A DNA stretch of 64,000 nt, from contig NZ_SMRS01000007.1 of the NCBI RefSeq assembly GCF_008368715.1, positions 1 to 64,000 on the forward strand. The letters run 5' to 3'. The position numbers were made by a program, and so were the translations under genes. Positions 27,549-37,386 of this stretch are shown piece by piece. The notes beneath the pieces are model-generated. The model had not been told where the DNA came from. It made no database searches and saw only the letters and a program-made list of their open reading frames with translations. Position 1 is the first letter of the stretch; each line of letters starts with the position of its first letter. This DNA is from Nitrincola tapanii (GTDB lineage: Bacteria; Pseudomonadota; Gammaproteobacteria; Pseudomonadales; Balneatricaceae).

Positions 27549-28142
27549 ATGTCTGCATTGCCTCTGATTCTAGCCTCCGCTTCTCCCCGTCGACGTGAAT
27601 TATTGACCCAGATTGGTGTACCACATCAGCTACATCCTGTGGATATCTGTGAAGCGCCACAAGCCGGTGAGGAGGCGAGCGCCTATACTCAACGTCTTGC
27701 TTTAGAGAAGGCTCAGTCGGCTCAGAATCAGCTTACCTATCCAGCCTGGATATTAGGCTCGGATACCACCGTGGTGGTGGACGGTGAGATTCTGGGTAAG
27801 CCGGAAAATCAGGCCCAACATCAGCAAATGCTGCTCAAACTTTCAGGACGGCGACATCAAGTTGTGACCGCCGTGGCATTGGTTGGACCGGATACGCAGG
27901 CGCTGCGTTGTGTCATCACCGAGGTGGAGTTTGCTGATCTAAGCCTTGCACAGATCGCAGCCTATTGGCAGACGGGAGAGCCACAAGATAAGGCAGGTGG
28001 TTATGCCATCCAGGGGCTGGCGAGTGTTTTTGTAAAAGCGATTCATGGCAGTTATTCGGCTGTAGTGGGTTTGCCTCTATTTGAAACGGCTCAGTTATTA
28101 AGCGAATATCAGATCCCCATGTGGCATCAAGCGCAATCCTAA
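27549..28142 (+). CDS. Maf family nucleotide pyrophosphatase
   Basis: A house-cleaning enzyme that hydrolyses non-canonical or excess nucleoside triphosphates to monophosphates. I chose the ATG at 27549 (197 aa, MSALPLILASASPRRRELL), five bases after mreD ends; the frame extends meaninglessly into mreD. Motifs are LASASPRRRELL, the metal-binding ILGSDTTVVVDG, KPENQAQHQQMLLKLSGR and GGYAIQGLAS. Position between mreD and rng matches the YhdE (dTTP/UTP-specific) branch. Confidence 0.93.
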   Translation: MSALPLILASASPRRRELLTQIGVPHQLHPVDICEAPQAGEEASAYTQRLALEKAQSAQNQLTYPAWILGSDTTVVVDGEILGKPENQAQHQQMLLKLSGRRHQVVTAVALVGPDTQALRCVITEVEFADLSLAQIAAYWQTGEPQDKAGGYAIQGLASVFVKAIHGSYSAVVGLPLFETAQLLSEYQIPMWHQAQS

Positions 28143-28152
28143 GGAAAGCATC

Positions 28153-29637
28153 ATGGCAGAAGAAATACTGATTAACTTCACGCCGATGGAAACGCGTGTG
28201 GCGGTGGTCGAGAATGGTATGCCGCAGGAGATCTATGTAGAGCGGGCCAGTCGTCGAGGTATTGTGGGCAATATCTACAAAGGGCGTGTGGTGCGTGTGT
28301 TGCCGGGAATGCAAGCGGCATTTGTAGATATCGGTTTAGAGCGTGCGGCCTTTATTCCAGTGGATGAGGTCGTTGAGCCTAATCCAGCGCCCGGTGTGCG
28401 TAATAGCATCTCCATTGCTCAGGTTTTAAAAGAGGGCGATATACTTCTGGTTCAGGTGGTCAAAGATCCGATTGGAACCAAGGGCGCACGCCTGACGACA
28501 CATCTTTCGATCCCTTCGCGTTATCTCGTGTTGATGCAGGGCAACCCTCATATCGGTGTTTCACAACGGATTGATGATGTTGAGGAACGTGAGCGTCTCA
28601 AGGGAATCATTCAAGCTTTGCAGAGCGAAACCTGCCCTCAGGGTCTCCCTACGGAGCAGGATAATGGTTTTATTCTACGCACCGTTGCGGAAGGGGCGTG
28701 TGAGCAAGAGTTAAAAGAAGATCTTATTTATCTACGCCGCCTTTGGGCGAGTTTACAAGCGCGTTTAGAGCATTTAAAAGCCCCAACCATTGTTTATGAG
28801 GATCTCCCTCTGCATATGCGAGCTTTGCGTGATATGGCGCACTCAGGAGTTGAGCGTATCCGTATCGACTCACGTGAAACCTATTTGAAAGCGCAGGAGT
28901 TTGCGGCGGCTTTAGTGCCGGAAATCGTCGAGAAGCTTGAGTATTATCCGGGCGAGCGCCCACTCTTTGATATGTTTAATGTAGAAGAGGAGATGCAGAA
29001 GGCACTCGGGCGTAAGGTTGAGTTAAAGTCGGGCGGCTATCTGATTTTTGATCAAACCGAAGCGATGACGACCGTGGATGTGAATACGGGTGCTTTTGTC
29101 GGGCATCGTAATCTCGAAGAAACCATTTTTAAGACTAATTTGGAAGCCGCAACTACCATTGGTCGGCAGCTGCGTTTACGCAATTTGGGTGGCATTATCA
29201 TCATCGATTTTATCGATATGCAGGATCCCGATCACCAGCGCCAAGTCCAGCGGACCTTGGATCGAGTGTTAGAAAAAGATCATGCTAAGTGTAAAGTCAC
29301 TGGTGTGTCTGAATTAGGCCTGGTGGAAATGACGCGTAAACGTACGCGTGAAAGTTTGGAGCAGGTGTTGTGTGAGCCCTGCCCTATGTGTCAGGGGCGT
29401 GGATCTGTCAAAACTCCGGAAACGGTATCCTACGAAATCTTCCGTGAAATTCTGCGTCAGCATCGTGCTTATGATACCGATAGTTACCTCGTTCTGGCGG
29501 CAGAGTCGGTTGTCAGTTACCTGATGGATGAAGCGTCTGATCATGTCGCGGAATTAGAGGCCTTTATCACCAAAACGATACGTTTCCAGGTGGAGAGCAT
29601 TTATAGCCCTGAACAGTTTGATGTGGTTTTGCGTTAG
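28153..29637 (+). CDS. rng: Ribonuclease G
   Basis: Endoribonuclease of the RNase E/G family that matures the 5' end of 16S rRNA and helps mRNA decay. The 494 residues contain an S1 RNA-binding domain (about 38-125, GNIYKGRVVRVLPGMQAAFVDIG), the 5'-sensor region and the metal-binding TTVDVNTGAFVG (about 310), with IIIIDFIDM further on. CEPCPMCQGRG (about 410) has the Cys-x2-Cys zinc link used for tetramer formation in the family. The length and lack of a long C-terminal scaffold make it RNase G rather than E. Confidence 0.96.
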   Translation: MAEEILINFTPMETRVAVVENGMPQEIYVERASRRGIVGNIYKGRVVRVLPGMQAAFVDIGLERAAFIPVDEVVEPNPAPGVRNSISIAQVLKEGDILLVQVVKDPIGTKGARLTTHLSIPSRYLVLMQGNPHIGVSQRIDDVEERERLKGIIQALQSETCPQGLPTEQDNGFILRTVAEGACEQELKEDLIYLRRLWASLQARLEHLKAPTIVYEDLPLHMRALRDMAHSGVERIRIDSRETYLKAQEFAAALVPEIVEKLEYYPGERPLFDMFNVEEEMQKALGRKVELKSGGYLIFDQTEAMTTVDVNTGAFVGHRNLEETIFKTNLEAATTIGRQLRLRNLGGIIIIDFIDMQDPDHQRQVQRTLDRVLEKDHAKCKVTGVSELGLVEMTRKRTRESLEQVLCEPCPMCQGRGSVKTPETVSYEIFREILRQHRAYDTDSYLVLAAESVVSYLMDEASDHVAELEAFITKTIRFQVESIYSPEQFDVVLR

Positions 29638-29648
29638 GAGCTCAGCGC

Positions 29649-32600
29649 ATGGACGCCACACAACTACTTAAACGCCTCATTTCTTTGCTCAAATGGCTAC
29701 TGATCACGCTGGCGCTGTGCTTTGTCTTGTTGCGTTTGAGCCTACCCTGGATGAGTCAGCAGCAGGCACGCTGGTTGCCTAGTCTGATGGAAAGTTCTGG
29801 GCTGGATCTTGAAGTGTCGAGTTTAACACTGCGCATGGATGGTTTTCTGCCCTATCTGGCCCTGCAGGATCTGCGTGTGCAATGGGGGGAAGCTGGGTCG
29901 CCGCATCTGTCTTTACGTGCTCAGTCCCTGGAATTGTGGTTAGATCCTTGGCGCAGTTTGCTCTTTCGAACCCCAGTCTTACGTTATGCCCATCTCAGTG
30001 ATGCGGATCTGCATTGGCAGGAACAAAAAGAGGCCTGGTTACGTTCGCAAGCATCCTTACCTGAACCTGACGCCGATCCTGTAGCGAAATGGATGCGTTG
30101 GTTGCTATTACAACCTGAGTGGGTTGTGGATAACCTCAGTGTAGGTCTAAAAGCTGAAGAGGGGGATCTGCTGTTAATCGCCCCCATTCACGCGAGTTTT
30201 AAAGGGGAGGGGCAATCCTATGCGGTGCAAGGCTCCTTACAAATTCCACAGCTTGGGCAGGATACGCAGCTAGCATTTGCCCTGCAAGGACAAGAGCTGG
30301 ATCTGCAGCGGCCTTTATTCGGGCAATATGAGTTCTATCTGAGCAGTGATGCCCTAGGGACCGATCTGCTGCGTTTTATAGATCTACCGCTTCCGATTCA
30401 ATCCTTGCATTTGGGAACAGAGATTTGGGGGGCTTGGCAGGCGGGGCAGCTCACACGGCTGCAAGGTCAGATTAATCTCGACAGGCTAGACATCGACTAT
30501 CCGGGCTGGCCGAACTTACAGAATTTCTCAACCCGGTTTGATTTACAGCCTCTTGTTGAACCCTCGTTAGCTCAAGAAAACCTTTATCAATTACACCTTT
30601 TCAATACGCAATGGTCTTGGCAGGAGACGTTAACCCCGTTACCGGATCTGGTGGTGAATGCCAAATGGCAAGAAGGTCACTGGCCCAGCTTACAGCAGCT
30701 TTTCGTCACTGAGGTGAATCTTGAAGCTGTCTCCGGTTGGCTGCTCACACAGCCAGATCTCCCGACCCCAGCTCAATCTCTTATTCAAGACCTAGGGTTA
30801 CAAGGCGCTCTAGAGAATCTGGTCTTGGATTGGACGCAAGAGCGCGCCTTAACCGACCCGCTTATCTACGCCGAACTGGCCGGAGTGGCTATAGCACCTT
30901 GGCAAGATGCACCGGGAGGAGAGGGGATCGAGGGGTATCTAGAAGCCTCCTTAAGTGCCGGCCAGGTTTGGTTAGACAGTCAACAGTTTCAGTTGTATTT
31001 CCCTGAATTATTTGATGCGCCCTGGCAATATCAGCAAGCTCAGGGGCTAGTTGCATGGCAGCTTAGCCCCGAATCATTGTTGATCCAAAGCCATAACCTG
31101 CACTTAAAAAATGCCGCCTTACAGGCGCAGGGTCGCTTCAGTCTCTATCGTCCTTTTGATCTCAAGGAGCAGGCTGAATTTACCTTAATGATCGGCTTGC
31201 ATCAGAGTGATGCCCTGCAAACGCCCTATTACCTCCCCGATGTGCTTAACCCGTCCTTGCGGAGTTGGTTGAGTGAGGCGGTTCATGCTGGGCGTATCGA
31301 GGAGGCCGGTTTGCTCCTGCATATGGGCTTGCGCTCCGAGGTTGAAGCGCGCTTACCTCTGAGTTTACAGATGTTTTTTGCCTTGGATCAGGTTGACTTT
31401 GACTATCAACCGGGTTGGCCACGGGTACAAGAAGCTAAGGCGAAGATGTTGTTGCAGGGAGAAAGGCTGGATCTGAATATTGAATCGGGGCGCTTGTTGA
31501 ATACTCAGGTTACAGAGGGTCAGGTGATTTTGCCTGAGGCCGGTGCGCCTCTAGAGGTTTCTTTACAGTTGCAAGGACCATTACAGGATCTGGATCAGTT
31601 GTTGAAAAGCCCGGTATTGGATACGTTTTTGCCGGATGAGTTAAAAAATTGGCAGATGCAGGGACAGGCACAAACAGCGCTGTCATTAAGTTTGCCATTG
31701 GAGGCAGATGCCGTGCCTGGGGTGCAAGTCAAAACTCAGATTGAACAGGGGCGTATGCAGGCTGAAGCCTATCGTATCCAGATCGATCAGATACAGGGAG
31801 CACTAGAATACGATTCTGCGAAAGGTTTAGAAGCGGAAAAATTAACCGGGCGTTTCTATGGTGAAGAGGTTCAGGCTCGGATAGGTTCGAACGATCCTTC
31901 CAGTGTTGAATTAGTGTTGAACAGTCGCCTCAGTCTAGAAAACCTAGGGAACTGGTTAGAACAACCTCTACCGGAATTTCTTTCGGGTCAGTTGAACTAT
32001 CAAGCAAACCTAGAGTTTTGTGCAGATCAGCAGCGCTGTCCTTTGATTCTGATCCGCTCAGATTTGAGAGGTATTGGAATCGATCTTCCTTTTGAGTTGG
32101 GTAAAACTCCAGAGCAAGCCGCCTCAACCCGGATCGATTATTATCCATTGCATCAGCGCGCCTATATTAACTATCGCGACCAGGCTCGCGCGGTTGTGGG
32201 ATTAGAGACGACACTGCGCGGGCATGTACGCTTGAATGCGGGGCCTTTGACTTTGCCCGTGAGTCAGGTTGGAGAGGCTTGGCGTTGGCAATTGGAGAGC
32301 GATGAGTTCAGTGGCGTGATTCGCCGTCGTGTCGACTCACCTGTGATTCTGGCTGAGATGGCGCATATAACATTACAGACTGCTGAGCGGTCTGCTCTGG
32401 TTGTTGAAAGCGAAGTGGAAGTGTTGGCGCCAACCCAGCGTCCAGGGGATTTTCCCGCTTTAAATCTACAGATCGATGCTTTGTCTTGGAATCAGAAAGA
32501 TCTAGGACGTTGGCAGCTTGAGATGCGTCCACAGGGTAACCATCTACTCTTGCCTAAAATACAGGCAGATCTGCAGGACCTCCGGCTTGAAGGTCAGGGG

Positions 32601-33251
32601 CGTTGGATAGGCTCCCGCACGGAGCTGAATCTCACTTCACAAGGCCAGGATCTTGGTAATCTTTTACAGCGCTGGCAGTGGGGGCATCCGATAGAAACCC
32701 AGAGTGTGATGGCGCGTGCGCAGATGGAGTGGCCGGGTGCACCCTGGCAGTTTCGTTTGGCGAACTTATCTGGTTTTTTCAGTTTTGAAGCCTTGGATGG
32801 GCGCTTGATTGAAACCAGTCAGGGTGCCAATTTGCTGAGAGTTTTTGGCATTCTTAACCTCAGCACCTTAACGCGACGTCTACGTTTTGATTTTAGTGAT
32901 CTACTGAAAAAAGGTGTGGTCTTTGATCGTCTAGCGGCCAGTTATGACATCACCCAAGGGATAGCACAGACGCAAGAGCCTTTAAGCTTAAAAGGTCCTT
33001 CAGCGGATATCCAGATGCAGGGACAGATCGATTTAGTCCAGGGGCAGCTCAATAAGCAGATCGAAGTGGCGATTCCGCTCGGCAGTAACCTGACGCTTGG
33101 TGCGGCCCTGTTGGGAGCGCCGTATGTCGCGGGCGCAATTTTTATCGTGGATCGAGTCTTGGGCGACCGTATCGAAAAAATGACCAGCATTCGCTATCGC
33201 TTAAGCGGTGATTGGTCAGATCCACAAGTACAATTACTCAACACACCTTAA
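29649..33251 (+). CDS. yhdP: AsmA-like protein YhdP
   Basis: A 1200-residue AsmA-superfamily protein, anchored by one N-terminal helix (about 13-30, LKWLLITLALCFVLLRLSLP) with the rest in the periplasm as a long beta-rich repeat structure. In E. coli YhdP, TamB and YdbH bridge the envelope and move phospholipids to the outer membrane. The C-terminal block LNLSTLTRRLRFDFSDL and GAALLGAPYVAGAIFIVDRV is characteristic of YhdP. It lies 11 bp after rng as the last gene of the mre-rng run and ends at a stem-loop. Confidence 0.92.
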   Translation: MDATQLLKRLISLLKWLLITLALCFVLLRLSLPWMSQQQARWLPSLMESSGLDLEVSSLTLRMDGFLPYLALQDLRVQWGEAGSPHLSLRAQSLELWLDPWRSLLFRTPVLRYAHLSDADLHWQEQKEAWLRSQASLPEPDADPVAKWMRWLLLQPEWVVDNLSVGLKAEEGDLLLIAPIHASFKGEGQSYAVQGSLQIPQLGQDTQLAFALQGQELDLQRPLFGQYEFYLSSDALGTDLLRFIDLPLPIQSLHLGTEIWGAWQAGQLTRLQGQINLDRLDIDYPGWPNLQNFSTRFDLQPLVEPSLAQENLYQLHLFNTQWSWQETLTPLPDLVVNAKWQEGHWPSLQQLFVTEVNLEAVSGWLLTQPDLPTPAQSLIQDLGLQGALENLVLDWTQERALTDPLIYAELAGVAIAPWQDAPGGEGIEGYLEASLSAGQVWLDSQQFQLYFPELFDAPWQYQQAQGLVAWQLSPESLLIQSHNLHLKNAALQAQGRFSLYRPFDLKEQAEFTLMIGLHQSDALQTPYYLPDVLNPSLRSWLSEAVHAGRIEEAGLLLHMGLRSEVEARLPLSLQMFFALDQVDFDYQPGWPRVQEAKAKMLLQGERLDLNIESGRLLNTQVTEGQVILPEAGAPLEVSLQLQGPLQDLDQLLKSPVLDTFLPDELKNWQMQGQAQTALSLSLPLEADAVPGVQVKTQIEQGRMQAEAYRIQIDQIQGALEYDSAKGLEAEKLTGRFYGEEVQARIGSNDPSSVELVLNSRLSLENLGNWLEQPLPEFLSGQLNYQANLEFCADQQRCPLILIRSDLRGIGIDLPFELGKTPEQAASTRIDYYPLHQRAYINYRDQARAVVGLETTLRGHVRLNAGPLTLPVSQVGEAWRWQLESDEFSGVIRRRVDSPVILAEMAHITLQTAERSALVVESEVEVLAPTQRPGDFPALNLQIDALSWNQKDLGRWQLEMRPQGNHLLLPKIQADLQDLRLEGQGRWIGSRTELNLTSQGQDLGNLLQRWQWGHPIETQSVMARAQMEWPGAPWQFRLANLSGFFSFEALDGRLIETSQGANLLRVFGILNLSTLTRRLRFDFSDLLKKGVVFDRLAASYDITQGIAQTQEPLSLKGPSADIQMQGQIDLVQGQLNKQIEVAIPLGSNLTLGAALLGAPYVAGAIFIVDRVLGDRIEKMTSIRYRLSGDWSDPQVQLLNTP

Positions 33252-33253
33252 AG

Positions 33254-33273
33254 GCCTCGTTTAACGAGGCTTT
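33254..33273 (+). terminator. Terminator-like stem-loop after yhdP
   Basis: GCCTCG and CGAGGC (33254-33270) form a hairpin directly after the yhdP stop, followed by TTTGTG. The T-run is short, so termination may be partial. It separates the plus-strand mre operon from the convergent minus-strand cluster. Confidence 0.6.
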
Positions 33274-33314
33274 GTGAACATCAGATTACTCTTGCTATGC
33301 AGGGCTTTGTTGAG

Positions 33315-33842
33315 CTACTCGGTGGCGTTCTCAGCCGTTTCGCGGATAAAGCGAAAGAGCTTACGAAAGTAGGTGGGCGGGCGTTGGGCCTGCTGCTCTT
33401 TCTGAGCATTGCGAATTAACTGGCGTAATTGTTGAATGTCAGTATGAGGGTAATGCTGGATAAAGCTCTGAAGCTGACTGCCATCTTCATCCTGTAAAAG
33501 CTTATCGCGCCAGTTTTCCATAAGATGAAACTTTTGATTATGCAGCTGGCTGGCGGTATCAAATTCGTCTAAAGCTGCCTGAATAGCTTCAGCGTCCGCT
33601 TGACGCATTAGGCGTCCGATATATTGAAAGTGACGGCGACGAGCACGATGCGATGCAATGCGACGGGTTTCCGCGACGGCCTTGCGTAGTGTTTCATCCA
33701 TCGGAATGCGCTCTTGCTGATCGGGGCGCAGCTCAGTGATTTTTTCGCCCAGCGCCTGCAGGGCTTCCATTTGACGTTTGATTTCCGAGCGGCTAATCAG
33801 CTCGTCTTCATCTTCCTGCACCGCAGGATGGTGGCGATTCAT
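33315..33842 (-). CDS. darP: Ribosome biogenesis factor DarP (YjgA)
   Basis: A 175-residue highly charged helical protein that associates with late 50S assembly intermediates. Family features are EDELISRSEIKRQMEALQAL at the start, the arginine-rich ETRRIASHRARRRHFQYIG with the RLMRQAD continuation, and the C-terminal YFRKLFRFIRE. It is the last gene of the rapZ/npr block, 3 bp after npr. In Pseudomonas it lies near tldD/pmbA, which are not in this window. Confidence 0.92.
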   Translation of the reverse strand: MNRHHPAVQEDEDELISRSEIKRQMEALQALGEKITELRPDQQERIPMDETLRKAVAETRRIASHRARRRHFQYIGRLMRQADAEAIQAALDEFDTASQLHNQKFHLMENWRDKLLQDEDGSQLQSFIQHYPHTDIQQLRQLIRNAQKEQQAQRPPTYFRKLFRFIRETAENATE

Positions 33843-33845
33843 GGT

Positions 33846-34115
33846 TTATTCCGCTTCATCAAAACGATTGTTAATGAGGGCTTCTAAAGCCAATAGAGCG
33901 GCTTCAGCATCTTCCCCTTCAAAATGAAATACAAGTTCTGTGCCCTGGCTGGCGGCCAGCATCATGACAGCCATAATGCTTTTGCAATCGACACGGCGTC
34001 CGGCTTTTTCCACTTCAATACGGCAGGCAAAACGCCCCGCTTCAGCGCTGAGTTTGGCTGCTGCGCGTGCATGTAAACCAAGTTTATTAATGATAGTAAG
34101 CGGGACACTGATCAT
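33846..34115 (-). CDS. ptsO: PTS-Ntr phosphocarrier NPr (HPr family)
   Basis: Relays phosphate from EI-Ntr (PtsP, not in the window) to EIIA-Ntr, a regulatory rather than sugar-transporting branch. I chose the ATG at 34115 (89 aa, MISVPLTIINKLGLHARAAAK); another ATG at 34136 adds seven residues. H15 in GLHARAA is the phosphorylated histidine, and S46 (CKSIMAVM) sits at the HPr regulatory-serine position. It lies between rapZ and darP, matching the rpoN-hpf-ptsN-rapZ-npr order. Confidence 0.95.
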   Translation of the reverse strand: MISVPLTIINKLGLHARAAAKLSAEAGRFACRIEVEKAGRRVDCKSIMAVMMLAASQGTELVFHFEGEDAEAALLALEALINNRFDEAE

Positions 34116-34147
34116 GCTGATTCCAGAATAAAGCACTGAATGCCATC

Positions 34148-35005
34148 TTAATGCAGTTCGCGATGGCGCAGGTGTACATTATCCATATGCTGCTTGAAAT
34201 AACCAGCCAGCTGCTCTGCGACATAAACGGAACGATGTTGGCCGCCGGTACAACCTATGCCAATGGTGAGATAGCTGCGATTATCACGCTGAATGCGCGG
34301 TAACCAGCGCTCAAGGAACTGTGTGATATCGGCAATCATCTGTTTCACCTCATCACTTTCTTTAAGAAAGTCGATGATGGGCTGGTCTAAGCCTGAAAAT
34401 TGGCGGAGTTCCGGAACCCAGTAGGGATTAGGCAGAGAGCGTACATCAAAACTAAAATCGACGTCTAAAGGTAGGCCATGTTTGAAGCCAAAGGATTCAA
34501 ACTGCAGTGACAGGGCTTGCTCCTTGCGCTGAGCGATACGCAGTTTAATGCTGTCTCTCAGCTCATAGAGACTCAAGCGTGTGGTGTCGATACGAATATC
34601 GGCTAAGACAGCAATGGACTCTAGGCGAATCTGCTCCTCCTGTATGGCATCTTGCAGGCTTTTAACGGCGTCCGTCAGTGGGTGTTTACGTCGTGTTGCA
34701 TTAAAGCGCTTGAGCAGCGTGGCTTCTGCCGCATCCAGATAAACGACTTCATAGGTCAGCTCAGGAAAACGTGCCAGTGTTTTTAATACCTGAGGGACTT
34801 GGCGTAAGTTGCTGCTGAGGTTACGTGCATCAATACTCACGGCCAGTTTGACCGGGCTGTCAGGAGCGGCGAGCATCTGCTCAATCAAATTGGGAAGGAG
34901 CAGCGCTGGGAGGTTATCAATACAATAAAAACCGATATCTTCCAGCGCTTGCAGAGCCGTACTTTTACCAGAGCCGGAGCGTCCGCTGAGTACGATGAGT
35001 TTCAT
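34148..35005 (-). CDS. rapZ: RNase adapter protein RapZ
   Basis: A 285-residue nucleotide-binding protein. In E. coli it binds sRNA GlmZ and delivers it to RNase E, tuning glucosamine-6-phosphate synthase. The N-terminal kinase-like half has Walker A GRSGSGKST (8-16), FYCIDNLPALLLPNL and Walker B-like region around VVYLDAAEATLLKRF. The C-terminal RNA-binding half has GFKHGLPLDVDFSFDVRSL and GIGCTGGQHRSVYV. It lies 3 bp after ptsN. Confidence 0.96.
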   Translation of the reverse strand: MKLIVLSGRSGSGKSTALQALEDIGFYCIDNLPALLLPNLIEQMLAAPDSPVKLAVSIDARNLSSNLRQVPQVLKTLARFPELTYEVVYLDAAEATLLKRFNATRRKHPLTDAVKSLQDAIQEEQIRLESIAVLADIRIDTTRLSLYELRDSIKLRIAQRKEQALSLQFESFGFKHGLPLDVDFSFDVRSLPNPYWVPELRQFSGLDQPIIDFLKESDEVKQMIADITQFLERWLPRIQRDNRSYLTIGIGCTGGQHRSVYVAEQLAGYFKQHMDNVHLRHRELH

Positions 35006-35008
35006 GCC

Positions 35009-35470
35009 TTAACTCGCTTGCGCCAATTGGCGTATGCGTTGTAGCAGGGCATCTGAGCTTTCGGCTTGACGAAAGGCTTCACGCAAGCTGGCCTGGCTGA
35101 AAAGTTCGGCTAAACCAGCAAGTGTCTGCAGATGCTCAGTTGCCGCATCTTCAGGCACCAATAAGCAGCAGAGTAGGTCGACAGGACGACCGTCTATCGC
35201 ATCAAAATCGATAGGGGATTTCAGAGTCATCAGCAGAGCGATGGCATGACTGCAACCGGCCAGACGGCAGTGAGGAATGGCAACGCCATCCCCTATGCCC
35301 GTACTGCCGAGGCGCTCACGATTAAGAAGTCCACTGAAGATTTCATCGGCTTCCAATCCGTCCATATCTGCGGCAAGGGATTGGCTGGCCAATTCCAGAA
35401 CGCGTTTTTTACTGACCGCCTCGACTTGGTGGAGGACTCGAGAATCGGTGAGCAGCTCGGAAATATGCAT
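35009..35470 (-). CDS. ptsN: PTS-Ntr regulatory EIIA component
   Basis: A 153-residue EIIA-Ntr that receives phosphate from NPr and regulates partners such as potassium transport by its phosphorylation state. H67 in VAIPHCRL is the phospho-acceptor. Also seen are GLLNRERLGSTGIG and the LVPEDAATEHLQTLAGLA helix. It lies between hpf and rapZ in the sigma-54-associated cluster. Confidence 0.95.
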   Translation of the reverse strand: MHISELLTDSRVLHQVEAVSKKRVLELASQSLAADMDGLEADEIFSGLLNRERLGSTGIGDGVAIPHCRLAGCSHAIALLMTLKSPIDFDAIDGRPVDLLCCLLVPEDAATEHLQTLAGLAELFSQASLREAFRQAESSDALLQRIRQLAQAS

Positions 35471-35490
35471 GATGATCGCTATCGTATCGA

Positions 35491-35781
35491 TTATTTATGA
35501 GATTTCAGTTTTTCCTTATGTTTAATGATCTGACGATCCAATTTGTCGATCATTGCATCAATTGCCGCATACATATCTTCACTTTCAGCCTGAGCAAACA
35601 CTTCTCCACCGGCAATGTGCATGTCCGCTTCGGCTTTCTGGCGCAGTTTTTCGACGCTCAGGGTCACCTGGACATTGGTGATATTGTCAAAATGGCGCTC
35701 AAGACGTTCAAACTTAGTATGCACATAGCTATTTAGTGCATCAGTCAGTTCTACATGATGGCCAGTGATGTTGATTTGCAT
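35491..35781 (-). CDS. hpf: Ribosome hibernation promoting factor (short form)
   Basis: A 96-residue protein that binds the 30S decoding/mRNA channel and promotes 100S dimers in stationary phase. The YfiA/HPF fold is seen in MQINITGHHVELTDALNSYV, FDNITNVQVTLSVEK, the DMHIAGGEVFAQAESEDMYA region and AIDAMIDKLDRQIIKHKEK. The short length marks the gammaproteobacterial HPF rather than the long form. A stem-loop precedes it in the intergenic region after rpoN. Confidence 0.95.
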   Translation of the reverse strand: MQINITGHHVELTDALNSYVHTKFERLERHFDNITNVQVTLSVEKLRQKAEADMHIAGGEVFAQAESEDMYAAIDAMIDKLDRQIIKHKEKLKSHK

Positions 35782-35800
35782 GAGGTATCTCCTTAGTGCT

Positions 35801-35822
35801 GGTCAGACCTCTGTGTCTGACC
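35801..35822 (-). promoter_or_regulatory. Stem-loop in the rpoN-hpf intergenic region
   Basis: GGTCAGAC and GTCTGACC form a perfect 8-bp stem with a 6-nt loop, filling most of the 51-bp gap between the rpoN stop and hpf start. No T-run follows on the minus strand. It could be a processing site, a 3' stabiliser for the rpoN message, or part of the hpf 5' leader. Confidence 0.5.
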
Positions 35823-35832
35823 CATAGGTTAA

Positions 35833-37344
35833 TTAAAGCAGACGCTTGCGCTCATTAGAAGGCGGAATGTTGAGTGCCTCACGGTATTTTGCAACGGTGC
35901 GTCTTGCGACGTTGATGCCTTGCTCCATCAGGAGCTGAGCAATTTTATTGTCGCTAAGGGGTTTGGCTGGATTTTCACCGGCCACCAGTTTTTTCATTAA
36001 AGCTCGAATGGCGGTTGAGGAAGCACCTTCGCCATCCGCAGTATTCACCTGGCTGGAAAAGAAATACTTGAGCTCGAAGATGCCGCGCGGGGTATGAATG
36101 AATTTCTGTGTGGTGACACGGGAAATGGTTGATTCATGCATTGAAACCGCTTCGGCAATATCGTGTAAGACCATCGGCTTCATCCCTTCTTCACCGTATT
36201 CAAGAAAATCACGCTGGCGCTCAACGATCTCGGTCGCCACACGCAAAAGGGTATCGTTACGGCTCAACAGGCTTTTCAGGAACCATCGCGCTTCTTGTAA
36301 GTGATTTTTTAAATAGGTGTTGTCGGCGCTGTTGTCGGCACGGCGGATGAGGTCAGCATACTCGGAATTGATCCGCAGACGTGGCGAAGTATCAGGGTTT
36401 AGGCTGACTAACCATTCATCTTTAACTTTTTTCACCACAACATCGGGAATCACATACTCAGAGCGCGACGAGACAATCATGGCTCCGGGTTTTGGATTCA
36501 AGGACTGAATCAGGCTAATGACTTCCGCCAACTCCTGATCACGCAGGCGCAGTTTGCGCAGCAGCGTTTTGTAGTCGTGATTACCCAAAAGCGGTAAAAA
36601 ATCACGAGCCAGACGTAGTGCTTCAGTGCGCCAGAGCAGTGTGTCGGGTAATTGCTGGAGTTGGATGCATAAGCACTCACTTAAATCACGTGCGGCTACA
36701 CCCGGTGGATCAAACTGCTGCACACGATGCAATACAGCAAGGATTTCATCCAGTTCGATGTCGGCAAACAGCTCAGAATCTTGCTCGACAAACTGCTCAA
36801 GGAGCTCTTCAGCACTGATCTGAAGATAGCCATCCGTATCGATACCGTCGATGATTGCTTCCGCGACCAAGCGATCCTTGTCGCTCATTGGAGTCAGATT
36901 AAGTTGCCAGGTCAGATGATCCTGAAGCGTTTCTTCATGGCTGTCGTTTTCATTGTCCATCCAATCGCTATCGGCATTGGAACTGCCGCTGGATTGATGC
37001 TGGAAGGTGTCTTCCCATTGGCTGTCTGTTGGCAGATCTTCGGGAATATGTTCGTTCCACTCATGCTCCATTTCGGCGTCATCAGACGTGTAGTCCTGCT
37101 CCTCATTGGCAGAGGAGAGCCGATTGTCTGGCGGGTTTTCCTGAGGAGACTCTAAATTACTTCCCGCTTCGACTTCTTGATCATGCTCGTCTTCACTGAT
37201 CTCAAGCAGGGGGTTGCTTTCCAGTGCTTGTTGGATTTCCTGTTGCAGATCCAAGGTGGAAAGTTGCAGAAGACGTATTGCCTGCTGCAGCTGCGGCGTC
37301 ATGGTCAGGTGCTGGCCGATCTTTAGATGTAACGCTTGCTTCAT
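35833..37344 (-). CDS. rpoN: RNA polymerase sigma-54 factor
   Basis: Directs RNA polymerase to -24/-12 promoters, which need ATP-driven enhancer-binding activators. The 503 residues have region I, rich in glutamine and leucine ([20 protein letters not shown]), an acidic region II (about 50-130) and the core-binding region III. They also have a helix-turn-helix around [20 protein letters not shown] and the RpoN box [10 protein letters not shown] (about 482-491) that reads the -24 element. It lies between lptB and hpf, the conserved arrangement. Confidence 0.97.
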   Translation of the reverse strand: MKQALHLKIGQHLTMTPQLQQAIRLLQLSTLDLQQEIQQALESNPLLEISEDEHDQEVEAGSNLESPQENPPDNRLSSANEEQDYTSDDAEMEHEWNEHIPEDLPTDSQWEDTFQHQSSGSSNADSDWMDNENDSHEETLQDHLTWQLNLTPMSDKDRLVAEAIIDGIDTDGYLQISAEELLEQFVEQDSELFADIELDEILAVLHRVQQFDPPGVAARDLSECLCIQLQQLPDTLLWRTEALRLARDFLPLLGNHDYKTLLRKLRLRDQELAEVISLIQSLNPKPGAMIVSSRSEYVIPDVVVKKVKDEWLVSLNPDTSPRLRINSEYADLIRRADNSADNTYLKNHLQEARWFLKSLLSRNDTLLRVATEIVERQRDFLEYGEEGMKPMVLHDIAEAVSMHESTISRVTTQKFIHTPRGIFELKYFFSSQVNTADGEGASSTAIRALMKKLVAGENPAKPLSDNKIAQLLMEQGINVARRTVAKYREALNIPPSNERKRLL

Positions 37345-37386
37345 ACCGGTCAGATTATCCAGGGTTGGCAGAAATAAAAGACAATA

